Assembly (NCBI RefSeq): GCF_015207875.1
Contig: NZ_JADEVZ010000026.1
Coordinates: 1-63,733, forward strand
Length of the DNA stretch: 63,733 bases
Reading direction: 5' to 3'
Source: Dolichospermum sp. LEGE 00240
GTDB taxonomy: Bacteria; Cyanobacteriota; Cyanobacteriia; Cyanobacteriales; Nostocaceae
Shown here: one piece after another, positions 34,743-43,328 of the stretch
Layout of the letters: the number at the start of each line of letters is the position of its first letter
Position numbering within the stretch: position 1 is the first letter of the stretch
Notes under the pieces: model-generated
What the model was told of the DNA's origin: nothing
Databases searched by the model: none
The model's input: the letters and a program-made list of their open reading frames with translations, nothing else
Made by a program: the position numbers and the translations under genes

Positions 34743-35699
34743 ATGAAAAAAGCCCTTATTTGTGGAGTATCTGGACAAGACGGAGCTTATCTAGCAGAAT
34801 TACTCCTTAATCAAGGTTACACAGTCTGTGGAACTTCCAGAGATGCCCAAATCTCACCTTTTCAGAATTTAGTCCACTTAGGTATTAAAGATCAAGTCAA
34901 GTTAGAGTCAATGACCTTAACTGACTTCCGTAGCGTCTTACAGGTACTGACAAAAATCCAACCAGATGAAGTCTATAATTTGGCAGGACAAACTTCCGTC
35001 GGCTTATCTTTTGGACAACCCGTAGAAACTTTAGAAAGCATAGCTACGGGCACACTAAATTTATTAGAAGCCATTCGGTTTTTAGGCGCGCCCATTAAGG
35101 TTTACAATGCAGGTTCGAGTGAATGCTTTGGTGATACTGGCAATGTAGCAGCCGCAGAAACAACTCCATTTCGCCCCAGAAGCCCTTATGCTGTAGCTAA
35201 AGCTGCCGCTTTTTGGGAAGTAGCTAACTACCGAGAAGCCTACGGTTTATTTGCCTGTTCAGGAATTTTATTTAATCATGAATCTCCCCTGCGTCCAGAA
35301 AGATTTGTCACTCAAAAAATTATTGCTACCGCCTGTCGAATTGCCCAAGGTAGTCATGAAAAATTATATTTAGGTAATATGTCAATTCAGCGGGACTGGG
35401 GTTGGGCGCGAGAATATGTGGAAGCCATGTACTTAATGTTGCAGCAAAATCAACCTGATGATTATGTGATTGCAACGGGGGAAAGCACTTCCTTGGAAGA
35501 TTTTGTCACAGCAGCATTTACATCTGTAAACTTAGATTGGCATGATCATGTAGTGGTTGATAGTAGCCTATTCAGACCTACAGACTTGGCGGTCGGTAAA
35601 GGTAATCCCAGTAAAGCCAAAATCCAATTAGGATGGGAGGCTAGATATAAAATGCAGGATGTTGTGAAAATGATGGTAGATGCGAAATTAGAATCATGA
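34743..35699 (+). CDS. gmd: GDP-mannose 4,6-dehydratase-like epimerase
   Basis: A 318-residue extended short-chain dehydrogenase. ALICGVSGQDGAYLAELLLN is the NADP-binding start typical of Gmd, with NLAGQTSVGLSFGQPVET, AGSSECFG (catalytic serine/threonine region) and SPYAVAKAAAFW (Y-x-x-x-K). FNHESPLRPERFVTQKI and RDWGWAREYVEAM are Gmd-specific blocks. The enzyme makes GDP-4-keto-6-deoxymannose for fucose or rhamnose units. Slightly shorter than E. coli Gmd (about 370). Coupled to the preceding zinc-ribbon gene. Confidence 0.88.
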   Translation: MKKALICGVSGQDGAYLAELLLNQGYTVCGTSRDAQISPFQNLVHLGIKDQVKLESMTLTDFRSVLQVLTKIQPDEVYNLAGQTSVGLSFGQPVETLESIATGTLNLLEAIRFLGAPIKVYNAGSSECFGDTGNVAAAETTPFRPRSPYAVAKAAAFWEVANYREAYGLFACSGILFNHESPLRPERFVTQKIIATACRIAQGSHEKLYLGNMSIQRDWGWAREYVEAMYLMLQQNQPDDYVIATGESTSLEDFVTAAFTSVNLDWHDHVVVDSSLFRPTDLAVGKGNPSKAKIQLGWEARYKMQDVVKMMVDAKLES

Positions 35700-35740
35700 G
35701 AAAAATCTGATCCAGTCGGGAACTTTTGTTAAAATGGTCA

Positions 35741-35815
35741 GAGGATGTTTTAAAAGTTTTGGGCGATTAGAAGTCGCTACTACACAAGCAAAGTCCACCT
35801 GCGTGGATTAACGGA
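35741..35815. mobile_element. MITE family A, copy 6 (left fragment)
   Basis: The left end GAGGATGTTTTAAAAGTTTT is followed by GCGATTAGAAGTCGCTACTA and the CCACCTGCGTGGA palindrome also found in the copy at 45936-46132. The right end is lost. It sits 22 bp before the DUF29 gene. Confidence 0.65.
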
Positions 35816-35837
35816 AAACTGTAATTGAGTAAGTAAA

Positions 35838-36290
35838 ATGCCACCTACACAAGCAAATTACGAGATTTATGAACAAGATTATCCTGAGTGGTTGGATATT
35901 ACCCTTAGCCAACTGCAAAGTCGGGATTTAGAAAATATTGACTGGGAACATTTAATCGAGGAAATCACTGTATTGGGAAACGAACAAAGGCGAAAGGTAG
36001 AAAGTTATTTACTAAGAATTTTAATTCATCTTCTATTGTATAATTATTGGAAATCAGATAAAGATTGGTCAGGGAGGGGTTGGGAAAAAGAAATTGATAA
36101 CTTTAGGCTGGAATTAGATTTATTATTAGAGTCTAAAGTTCTTTATAATCATTGTGAAAAAATCGTAGATAAGATTTATATCAAAGCTAGAAATAATGCC
36201 ATTCGTAAATCTGAACTATCTCCAGAAATATTCCCTGAAACTTGTCCTTATTCTTTAACAGAAATTCTCAACCCTGAATGGTTGCCATAA
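35838..36290 (+). CDS. DUF29-family protein
   Basis: A 150-residue helical protein with the DUF29 pattern: YEQDYPEWLDITLSQLQSRD, DWEHLIEEI, then RRKVESYLLRILIHLLLYNY and a final SLTEILNPEWLP. The family is abundant in cyanobacteria and its role is unknown; members are often found near toxin-antitoxin or Uma2 genes, as here. Intact. Confidence 0.9.
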   Translation: MPPTQANYEIYEQDYPEWLDITLSQLQSRDLENIDWEHLIEEITVLGNEQRRKVESYLLRILIHLLLYNYWKSDKDWSGRGWEKEIDNFRLELDLLLESKVLYNHCEKIVDKIYIKARNNAIRKSELSPEIFPETCPYSLTEILNPEWLP

Positions 36291-36312
36291 TCAAAATAAA
36301 TCTAACTTTGTG

Positions 36313-36502
36313 ATCAACAGAAACATCGACCAGATTGGTTTGGTGTATTAGGTATATCCCGTCTCTATGAAGAGAAAGAACTGCGGTTGAGTTACGTTTC
36401 TTGGCAGCAGGGAACTAATCCTTTTGTTATAGTAGAGTTGATATCACCAGGTACAGAAGCAGAAGATTTGGGGAGAAGTTTGCGGGAAGGTTATAAGAAA
36501 TG
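36313..36502 (+). pseudogene. Central fragment of a Uma2-family nuclease gene
   Basis: Read in one frame from about 36325, the DNA gives HRPDWFGVLGISRLYEEKEL and later VIVELISPGTEAEDLGRSLR, matching residues about 70-130 of the intact Uma2 protein at 38679-39446. There is no start and the 3' half is gone; the frame runs into the next gene's start region. Coding remnants of this kind show turnover of Uma2 genes here. Confidence 0.85.
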
Positions 36503-37120
36503 GCTTATAGTGACTTTACTCTAGACAGAATCACTAAAATATTTGGCATTAATATTGAAGAAAGAACAAATGTTTTCACTGCTTTCGACCAGTTAACAGT
36601 TGATGCTTTTTTTATCAAATACTTGCAAAATAATATTCCCTTAGCTCAAGCAATTAGTACGGAGAAAGCCAAATCAGAAATGATTATTGCGCCTGTTTTA
36701 ATTGAAGTAAGAAGATTATTAGATAATAAAATTAGTTTATTCTCAGGAATTGATTTTAATGTGAATCTTGAGCAAGGTTTAAATGGATTTTGCGATTTCT
36801 TAATCGGTCTTTCATCTCAACAGTTATATGTAACATCTCCTGTGATTGCTTTGGTGGAGGCGAAAAATGATAATCTTAAACAAGGATTCGCTCAATGTAT
36901 TGCAGAAATGATTGCTGCTGCTCAATTAAATCAATCGGAGGGAAATAATATTGAAAATATTTATGGTTGTGTTACCAATGGCAATCAATGGGTGTTCTTG
37001 CAATTAACTGGTAATCTAGTGGTAGTTGATTTAGATGAGTATTATATAAATCAACCAGAAAAAATTATTAGTGTATTTGTGAGTCTAATTAAGTCAGAAT
37101 TCAATCGGAAACAAATCTAG
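36500..37120 (+). CDS. Hypothetical protein with a nuclease-like core
   Basis: A 206-residue soluble protein. GFCDFLIGLS followed by VIALVEAKNDNLKQGFAQCI (around residues 95-135) has the D...E-x-K spacing of a PD-(D/E)xK restriction-endonuclease fold, and a helix with repeated alanine follows. I know of similar cyanobacterial proteins with no tested activity. The ATG at 36500 lies in the tail of the Uma2 remnant, so transcription may come from that fragment's old promoter. Confidence 0.7.
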   Translation: MAYSDFTLDRITKIFGINIEERTNVFTAFDQLTVDAFFIKYLQNNIPLAQAISTEKAKSEMIIAPVLIEVRRLLDNKISLFSGIDFNVNLEQGLNGFCDFLIGLSSQQLYVTSPVIALVEAKNDNLKQGFAQCIAEMIAAAQLNQSEGNNIENIYGCVTNGNQWVFLQLTGNLVVVDLDEYYINQPEKIISVFVSLIKSEFNRKQI

Positions 37121-37179
37121 TTTTTGAAAGAAATTAGATCAACCTAACTGCTATTGAAAAACAGAAGACTACTGGTAAT

Positions 37180-37317
37180 ACCTGAGTTCGACATAACGAT
37201 AATTTTTGGAAAACTGCCCCAAATATGAGTCTCAAACCCTGATGATCTCCTTGAAAAAATCATAACTCTGTTCGCGTAGCGTCTCCGAAGGAGAAACTCC
37301 TAACTCCGAACTCAGGT
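37180..37317. mobile_element. MITE family B, copy 2
   Basis: A 138-bp element with ends ACCTGAGTTCG and CGAACTCAGGT, in the opposite orientation to the copy at 26854-26990 and very similar throughout. No clear target duplication beyond AT. Confidence 0.85.
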
Positions 37318-37434
37318 ATGCCCAGATCCCTGGATCTGAAACTCCAGAGTGGGGGTAATTGAGATATACTTTGTTGATCTTGAAAGCGATCGCTAATTTA
37401 TGAAATCTCAAATTGGTCATTGGGGAAATTCTTT

Positions 37435-37701
37435 ACTCCCGGTTCGCTCATTTTTTTTGGAGTTCGAGAAATTGCCAAAAAAACAAGAAATCCAGGTGTC
37501 GTAATGGTTTTAGCGATTTCCCAAAATTTAGCTTGAACTACCACATCCGGTGCTAAAACTCTATTTTTATACGAACTGCTTGCAGCAGCGCTTCGCTATC
37601 GCATAAAGTCTGTAGGGTAGTACATTTTTATCAAAGCCGAAAACCCTGATTAAATCGTTCAGCTTTTTGGTAACTCGATTTTAAATGGGCGAACCGGTAG
37701 T
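37435..37701. mobile_element. 267-bp MITE or IS remnant with 19-bp inverted ends
   Basis: ACTCCCGGTTCGCTCATTT at 37435-37453 and AAATGGGCGAACCGGTAGT at 37683-37701 are inverted repeats with two mismatches. The interior is non-coding, has a T8 run near the left end and a palindromic CTTGCAGCAGCGCTTCGC patch. No other copy is seen in the window. Confidence 0.7.
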
Positions 37702-37791
37702 TAATTTTCAGAAAAGCGGTCTATTTTTTTTGAGCAATTATTCATTCTCTGATTACTATATGATAAATAAACAAGATAAATTGAGAAGACT

Positions 37792-37997
37792 ATCAAGAAT
37801 CTATCAAACAAATCCGCCACTTTCCCCTAAGAGGTTGTTTGAAAAGTATTAGATGAAACCGATAATCTCTAGAAACCTAACCCCCCTTCCCTACAAGGAA
37901 ATCGGGGTTTCAAAGCCTCTCCCCGCGTCGGGGAGAGGTTTGGAGAGGGGTTTATTTATACATTAAAAACTTTTCAAACATCCCCTAAAGAAACATT
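37792..37997 (+). pseudogene. 5' fragment of a Uma2-family gene, split by a MITE
   Basis: Bases 37792-37830 and 37986-37997 together match the first codons of the intact Uma2 gene (CCGCCACTTTCCCCTAA, then AAGAAACATT, as at 38680-38705). Similarity ends right after. The MITE at 37831-37985 interrupts it. Confidence 0.85.
37831..37985. mobile_element. MITE family A, copy 3, with an empty site in the same window
   Basis: A 155-bp element, ends GAGGTTGTTTGAAAAGT and ACTTTTCAAACATCCCC, flanked by TAA (37828-37830 and 37986-37988). The unoccupied equivalent CCCCTAAAGAAAC at about 38694-38706 has a single TAA, which proves the insertion and a 3-bp duplication. Confidence 0.95.
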
Positions 37998-38073
37998 GTT
38001 AGGGCAAGTGGTTTAAAGATTAAAATAAAAATGTAGAGGTAGGAGATTTTGGTAATGGCGTTAACAATTTTAG

Positions 38074-38559
38074 ATGAGCGATACTACGCCAATTAGCGAG
38101 TTGGCAAAAGTGGATCATCTTGATTTATTGCCAAAACTTTTTCGTAAAGTTGTGATTCCCCAAGGTGTATTTGATGAATTGCAAGTAGGTAAGCATCCAG
38201 CAGCAAAACTTGTTCAGGATTTGTCTTAGTTGGAGGTTGTAACGGTAGATAATCAGCAGGTGGTTAGGGAGTTACAACAATCGTTTAAGTTAGATTTAGG
38301 AGAGTCAGAAGCTATTGCTTTAGCAGAAGAAATTAGTGCTTCTCAGTTATTAATTAATGAAAGGGCTGCCAGGAAGGTGGCTATGGCTCGAAAATTACCT
38401 TTAATTGGGACTGTGGGGATTTTGCTGTTAGCGAAGCGTCGGGGTTTGTTGGATAGTGTTAAGGATGTTTTAGATGAAATGCAAGCACAGGGAATGAGAA
38501 TTTCAGATCGGCTTTATGTGCAGGTTTTGACTTTAGCACAGGAAAAGGACGGGGAATAA
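38074..38559 (+). pseudogene. DUF3368-type PIN-domain toxin gene with a nonsense codon
   Basis: The reading frame MSDTTPISELAKVDHLDLLP...VVIPQGVFDEL, then a TAG at 38227-38229, then LEVVTVDNQQVVREL...LGESEAIALAEEISASQLLI and ERAARKVAMA...GTVGILLLAKRRGLL is one PIN/DUF3368 protein of about 161 residues cut by a single in-frame stop after residue 51. The first acidic ligand (SDT) lies before the stop and the others after it. No intact antitoxin gene precedes it. The downstream part alone is open from 38230, but it lacks the first ligand. Stop-codon readthrough seems unlikely. A one-base sequencing error cannot be excluded. Confidence 0.85.
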
Positions 38560-38678
38560 TGAATAAGTATGAAACCCATATTCTGCACTTTATTTATAAT
38601 ATGCGAATATTGCGTTTCTAAACCGAATCATCTTGCGACATAATAGAAATAGAAATTCTATCTTTAGGATTGTTAAGA

Positions 38679-39446
38679 ATGTATCAAACAGATCCGCCAC
38701 TTTCCCCTAAAGAAACATTACCGACAATGTATGATCTTCCTAGCGAAGACCCGGAGGAACCTGGTTTGCCAGATCAATTTCATTTATTCCAACCACAATT
38801 ATTAGCAGAAACATTCCGTCCTCCTAACTATCCTAGCGACCAAATATTTACAGGAAGTGATCTGAATCTTTACTATGATTTGCGTCATCCTTCATGGTAT
38901 AAACGTCCAGATTGGTTTGCAGTGTTAGGTGTTCCCTCTCTTTATGACAAAAGAGATTTACGGTTAAGTTATGTAGTTTGGCAAGAAGCGGTTAATCCGT
39001 ATATTGTCGTTGAATTACTCTCACCGGGAACAGAAAAAGAAGACTTAGGGCAAACATTAAGAGATGTCGAAAAACCTCCTGGTAAATGGGAAGTTTACGA
39101 ACAAATTTTAAGAGTACCCTATTACGCCATCTTTGATCGTTATAAATCTGAATTTAGAATGTTTCAGTTAACAGGCGCTCGTTATGCTGAAGTAGACTTA
39201 TCAGATTTCCGGTTTTGGATTCCTGAAATAGAATTAGGTTTAGGAGTGTGGCAAGGAAGTTATAAAAATGTAGAAATGCCTTGGTTACGTTGGTATGACA
39301 AAGACGGTAATTGGATGTTAACCAGCACAGAGGAGGAAAGACAGAAAGCTGAACAAGAAAGGCAAAAGTTAGAACAAGAAAGGCAAAAAACCGAAAGATT
39401 AATTACCCAACTTCGTGCGCTTGGTGTTGAACCAGATTTAGATTGA
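38679..39446 (+). CDS. Uma2-family endonuclease-like protein (DUF820)
   Basis: A protein of about 255 residues with the Uma2 core: DLNLYYDLRHPSWYKRPDWFAVLG (D and PDWF), YIVVELLSPGTEKED (E-x-L catalytic strand) and VPYYAIFDRYKSEFRMFQL. The fold is PD-(D/E)xK-like; no substrate is known although the family is very abundant in cyanobacteria. The last 45 residues are an EERQKAEQERQKLEQE-type coiled coil, common in this family. I start at the ATG 38679 (MYQTDPP); an in-frame TTG lies 9 bp upstream. Two fragments of sister genes are nearby. Confidence 0.9.
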   Translation: MYQTDPPLSPKETLPTMYDLPSEDPEEPGLPDQFHLFQPQLLAETFRPPNYPSDQIFTGSDLNLYYDLRHPSWYKRPDWFAVLGVPSLYDKRDLRLSYVVWQEAVNPYIVVELLSPGTEKEDLGQTLRDVEKPPGKWEVYEQILRVPYYAIFDRYKSEFRMFQLTGARYAEVDLSDFRFWIPEIELGLGVWQGSYKNVEMPWLRWYDKDGNWMLTSTEEERQKAEQERQKLEQERQKTERLITQLRALGVEPDLD

Positions 39447-39650
39447 CACTCTCCGGTCTAAAGACGCGGAGATTCTATAGAGAGTTTCAGTCTATATCCC
39501 TCAGTTATCCCAGTTTCAGGCAGGGTTCCTTAAATATTTGGGTTCTTGCCCTGATTTCCTTGGCCCTCGCGGGCGAAATCATATCTGACAAGCGTAACTT
39601 TCCGAGAGTCCCTCGGTAGCTTTTTATGTCTTTAGTGACAATTTAATTCT
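39447..39650. mobile_element. Possible IS200/IS605-type end or derived repeat
   Basis: The segment begins GACACTCTCCGGTC and GCGGAGATTCT, forming a CTCCG/CGGAG hairpin close to those at IS200/IS605 ends as I recall them, followed by a further GGGCAAGAA/CTTGCCC-like and CCGAGAGTCCCTCGG palindromes. No transposase or TnpB gene is present. It could be a solo palindromic remnant. Confidence 0.35.
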
Positions 39651-39659
39651 ATCACGAAT

Positions 39660-39990
39660 ATGGATTAAAAGAATGCAGAATTTAGAATTTAGAATTTAGA
39701 ATTACGTTTTGCAACGGGGATTTTACCCAGACGCAAAACCCGCCGCTTGTAGAAGCAGGGGACTTTAACCCCCAAAGGTAACTTAAAATTTGAAATAATT
39801 TCAAATTTTCAAATTAACGTCAATGCAGGATAAAGGAAAGCCTCTAGCCTTCATCCCTTGTCTAAAGCCCAAATGTGGCTGACTGAGTCAGCCACATTTT
39901 CAAGGGTTTTCGGCGTTCTTCCTTATAAACAAAATCTCTCGTTCCCAGTCTTCGACTGGGAATGCCATATAGAGGCTCTGCCTCAAAGCA
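39660..39990. repeat. Repeats and a perfect hairpin
   Basis: Contains TTAGAATTTAGAATTTAGAA (39680-39703), a GCAAAACCCGCCGC patch, a perfect palindrome AAATGTGGCTGAC / GTCAGCCACATTT (39871-39899) that could end transcription on either strand, and a CGTTCCCAG...CTGGGAATGCC repeat (39940-39965). No gene is credible here. Confidence 0.65.
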
Positions 39991-39991
39991 G

Positions 39992-40246
39992 TTAATTATT
40001 TTGATTTTGCTTAGATAAATCCGTCGGTGGTCTGTCATTACTCCAAGCCCACCAGACATAACTGCATTGACAATGATAGAATTCTTGCCACTTCCGACGA
40101 CGTTCTGGGGTAGTGACGGGAGACCTTCTATTTAACCACACATTAACAGCATCTCGACTACCAGCATGGCATTTGGGGCAATGGAATTGATAGGCGTGTA
40201 CGGCTTGATTAGTCCATTCTGGCGGATTGGGATCAAAAGCGTCCAT
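39992..40246 (-). CDS. Conserved hypothetical zinc-ribbon-like protein
   Basis: An 84-residue protein, MDAFDPNPPEWTNQAVHAYQ then FHCPKCHAGSRDAVNVWLNR and YHCQCSYVWWAW. The CPKC and CQC pairs could bind one zinc. It is divergent from the DUF3318 gene, with 75 bp between start regions. The family seems to be cyanobacterial and unnamed. Confidence 0.75.
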   Translation of the reverse strand: MDAFDPNPPEWTNQAVHAYQFHCPKCHAGSRDAVNVWLNRRSPVTTPERRRKWQEFYHCQCSYVWWAWSNDRPPTDLSKQNQNN

Positions 40247-40320
40247 ATAAATATAAAGTGGAATAGAGTGTAATCTTAGTAGTCATTGAATATACATAAT
40301 TATGACTAATAATGGATGTT

Positions 40321-40923
40321 ATGGAACCAAATATTGAAATTCGTCGGTTGTTGGATGTCATGCCCGCTTCTGGGCGAATGATGACTAAAATCGTCAGTAA
40401 ACCAGAACAAAAACAGGTAATAGATGCGGCTTTTCCCCTACCATTAAGTCAAGCCAGACCAATATATATTAATTTCGATTTATGGAGACGGTTGACAAAA
40501 CCTCAACGGGATTTACTTCTATTGCAAAGAATATCCTGGTTAATAGGGGTGAAATGGTTACAACCTAATATCTATCAAGGTGCCGTGTTAGCAGGTCTTG
40601 TGGGCGGAATACTCGAAGCGGTTCAGGCTGATGTGGTAGGTGTGGTCATAGCCGGAGGATTAAGTGCTGTAGCAGCTATACGAATTTGGCGCACCAATAA
40701 ATCCCAAGAGTCAGAATTAACTGCTGATATAGCGGCTATTAGAATCGCCCAAAGACGAGGTTATTCAGAAACAGAAGCCGCCCAACATTTGTTAACAGCT
40801 ATTGAAGCAGTAGGAACAATAGAAGGGCGTTCTGGTTTAAATTTTAGTGAATTAATTCGTTGTCAAAACTTGAAAGTAATTGCCGGTTTATCACAAGTTG
40901 GTATTCCTAAAAACTATCAATAG
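40321..40923 (+). CDS. DUF3318-family protein
   Basis: A protein of 200 residues beginning MEPNIEIRRLLDVMPASGRM, the usual DUF3318 start; an upstream ATG at 40312 would add three residues. Basic-hydrophobic LTKPQRDLLLLQRISWLIGV is followed by two short membrane-type segments (about residues 85-125, GAVLAGLVGGILEAV and VVGVVIAGGLSAVAAI) and a soluble helical C-terminus. Cyanobacterial, function unknown, possibly membrane associated. Confidence 0.88.
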   Translation: MEPNIEIRRLLDVMPASGRMMTKIVSKPEQKQVIDAAFPLPLSQARPIYINFDLWRRLTKPQRDLLLLQRISWLIGVKWLQPNIYQGAVLAGLVGGILEAVQADVVGVVIAGGLSAVAAIRIWRTNKSQESELTADIAAIRIAQRRGYSETEAAQHLLTAIEAVGTIEGRSGLNFSELIRCQNLKVIAGLSQVGIPKNYQ

Positions 40924-41006
40924 ATTTACAGTAATTGAAATTTATGTAAGGGTTTGGGATTGTGCTTTACCCTTACCATAACCAGCAATTTGGCATCAAA
41001 AATACT

Positions 41007-41849
41007 TTAGTTTTTAACTGCTGCTAACCAAATCTGTAAATCATTTAAACTGGTAAAATCTAACAATGCCTCACTCAAATTTTCCATGACGGGTAAAGGT
41101 AAAGCGGAAATAGAACCGCGTATTGCTTCCGGCAATTCTCCAAACCGTTTTGTTAATAGTCGAATAACTAGATTTAAAGTTGCTTGTTCTATTCCTTCTT
41201 GTTTAATTTCTCTGTAAGCGCGACTTTTTTCTAGTGAAATTCCTAGCATGACTTCAACCTCCCTTAAAGTAAGTTCTTCAAATTTGTACATCATTATTGT
41301 CGTGATCATTTCTATTATGACCTGACTTAATAAAGATGATGTTTCTTGATTACTTTTTGTTAACAAATACCTGGCTGCTTCTGGGGCTTGACTTTCTTCT
41401 AATGTTGTCAGTACCATTAATGCTACCCATACAGGTAATTGGTGAATATCTCCCAATTCATCTAAGTATATTCTATGCACTTGGTCGCTGTTTAGCAATG
41501 CCCGATGAGGATAAATATCACTTTGTTCTGTGTTGCGAGATGGATAAATTACGACTGCTTGCCAATCACTAAATCTATTGCGGTTACGATAGAAATATAA
41601 ATGAGATTCGGCAAATACTCTTTCATAAAGTTGTTCATCTTTCTGAAATTGTACCTCACAAAAGTATACTACTCCTGGACTATCATTTTCTGGTGGTAAA
41701 AATACCCCATCAATTTCAAATTTGGGTTCTTTAACTGCTACGGAATCGAATCTATAGGAGTCGGCATTGTTTGGCGGTTGCGCTAATAGTTGAAATAGCA
41801 CAGATGGATATTGTTGGAATAGTTTATAAAAAATGGAATCTCTACGCAT
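41007..41849 (-). CDS. Rpn-family nuclease / putative transposase (DUF2887-type)
   Basis: A 280-residue PD-(D/E)xK protein with PKFEIDGVFLPPENDSPG and YFCEVQFQKDEQLYERVF supplying the acidic D...E-x-Q core, then YPSRNTEQSD and IYLDELGD. It is clearly a paralogue of the genes at 12465 and 13340 but of another subgroup. The C-terminus (NLVIRLLTKRFGELPEAIRG) carries a DUF4351-like tail often found in the family. It appears intact. Confidence 0.88.
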   Translation of the reverse strand: MRRDSIFYKLFQQYPSVLFQLLAQPPNNADSYRFDSVAVKEPKFEIDGVFLPPENDSPGVVYFCEVQFQKDEQLYERVFAESHLYFYRNRNRFSDWQAVVIYPSRNTEQSDIYPHRALLNSDQVHRIYLDELGDIHQLPVWVALMVLTTLEESQAPEAARYLLTKSNQETSSLLSQVIIEMITTIMMYKFEELTLREVEVMLGISLEKSRAYREIKQEGIEQATLNLVIRLLTKRFGELPEAIRGSISALPLPVMENLSEALLDFTSLNDLQIWLAAVKN

Positions 41850-42128
41850 GAAGCAACTGATATACTTAAAAAATTGGATAAATGGTGATACTCTATAATA
41901 AAATATAGCGTTTCCTAGTCTATCCGTTTACAAAATTATCTGCGTTTATCTGCGTCCATCATCTTCTATCTGCGGTTAAGTAGGTGAACACAATAAAACC
42001 AAACTGTGTAAAGAAATGTAAAATCGCCCAAACCCTCTTCACTCTTGCCTTGCCATAACGACAATTTTCAACGCCAACCTACTTAATTCTTTATTACTGT
42101 ACATACTAAACATACATTTTCAAGAGTT

Positions 42129-43295
42129 ATGAATTATAAATTATCACGAATGGCAGCGATTCAATCGCCAATTATTCCGGTGGTGGGAGAATTAATTAGA
42201 AACTCTCCAGGAACAATTTCTTTAGGACAAGGTGTGGTTCATTATCAACCACCATATACGGCAATGGAATTATTACCAAAATTTCTTGCTGAACCTAAAA
42301 ATCATCTTTATCAAGCTGTTGTGGGGATTCCTGAATTATTAACAGTATTAGCAGCAAAGTTATCAAGATTTAATGGTATTGATATCAATGAAGAAAACGC
42401 TATTGTGGTGACAGCAGGTAGCAATATGGGGTTTATAAATGCTATTTTAGCAATTACTTCTCCTGGTGATGAGATTATTTTAAATACTCCCTACTATTTT
42501 AATCATGAAATGGCGATTAAAATGGCAGGTTGTCATCCGGTATTAGTTGGGACAGATGCAAATTATCAATTAATTCCTGAAACCATAGCTGCTGCAATTA
42601 CAAATAAAACCCGTGCGGTGGTAACGATTTCTCCAAATAATCCGACGGGTGTTATTTATTCAGAAACAGCATTAAAACAAGTTAATGAAATTTGTCGAGA
42701 AAGGGGAATTTATCATATTAGTGATGAGGCTTATGAATATTTTACTTATGAAGGTGTAAAACATATTTCGCCGGGGGCATTTGCGGGCAGTCATCAATAT
42801 ACAATTTCTCTGTTTAGTTTGTCAAAAGCTTATGGTTTTGCTAGTTGGCGAATTGGTTATATGGTAATTCCTGAACATTTATTAATTGCTGTGAAAAAAG
42901 CTCAAGATACTATTTTAATTTGTCCACCTGTGGTTTCTCAGTATGCAGCTTTGGGGGCTTTACAAGCAAAAGATGATTATTTAAAAGATAATATTGGGAC
43001 TATTGCTAAAGTTCGAGAAATAGTAATTAATTCCCTACAATTACTTCAGGATTTATGTACAATTACACCAGCTAATGGTGCATTTTACTTTTTATTGAAA
43101 GTACATACAAAAATGAACGATTTGGAATTGGTGAAAAAACTGATTCAAGAATACAAAATAGCGGTGATTCCGGGAACAACCTTTGGGATGGAAGATGGTT
43201 GTTATTTGCGGGTTGCTTATGGGGCGTTACCAGCAGATACAGCTAAAGCAGGTATAGAAAGATTAGTCAAAGGTTTGCAAAGTATCGTATTATAG
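42129..43295 (+). CDS. Pyridoxal phosphate-dependent aminotransferase, class I/II
   Basis: A 388-residue fold type I aminotransferase. SLGQGVVHYQPP at the start, NPTGVIYSE (PLP-contacting asparagine), DEAYEYFTYEG (aspartate to the pyridine nitrogen) and SLSKAYGFASWRIGYMV (the PLP lysine and flanking arginine) are all in place. FLLKV and LRVAYG late blocks include the substrate arginine. The donor is likely aspartate, glutamate or an aromatic acid; I cannot tell which. It is 33 bp from the phosphatase gene and probably co-transcribed. Confidence 0.88.
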   Translation: MNYKLSRMAAIQSPIIPVVGELIRNSPGTISLGQGVVHYQPPYTAMELLPKFLAEPKNHLYQAVVGIPELLTVLAAKLSRFNGIDINEENAIVVTAGSNMGFINAILAITSPGDEIILNTPYYFNHEMAIKMAGCHPVLVGTDANYQLIPETIAAAITNKTRAVVTISPNNPTGVIYSETALKQVNEICRERGIYHISDEAYEYFTYEGVKHISPGAFAGSHQYTISLFSLSKAYGFASWRIGYMVIPEHLLIAVKKAQDTILICPPVVSQYAALGALQAKDDYLKDNIGTIAKVREIVINSLQLLQDLCTITPANGAFYFLLKVHTKMNDLELVKKLIQEYKIAVIPGTTFGMEDGCYLRVAYGALPADTAKAGIERLVKGLQSIVL

Positions 43296-43328
43296 CCACA
43301 TAACAAAAATTAACATTCGGATTTTCCC

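Noticed and set aside
39862-40059. Minus-strand frame over 39.9-40.0 kb
   Set aside because: Largely composed of a dispersed CGTTCCCAG repeat and a hairpin, and it overlaps the better zinc-ribbon gene.
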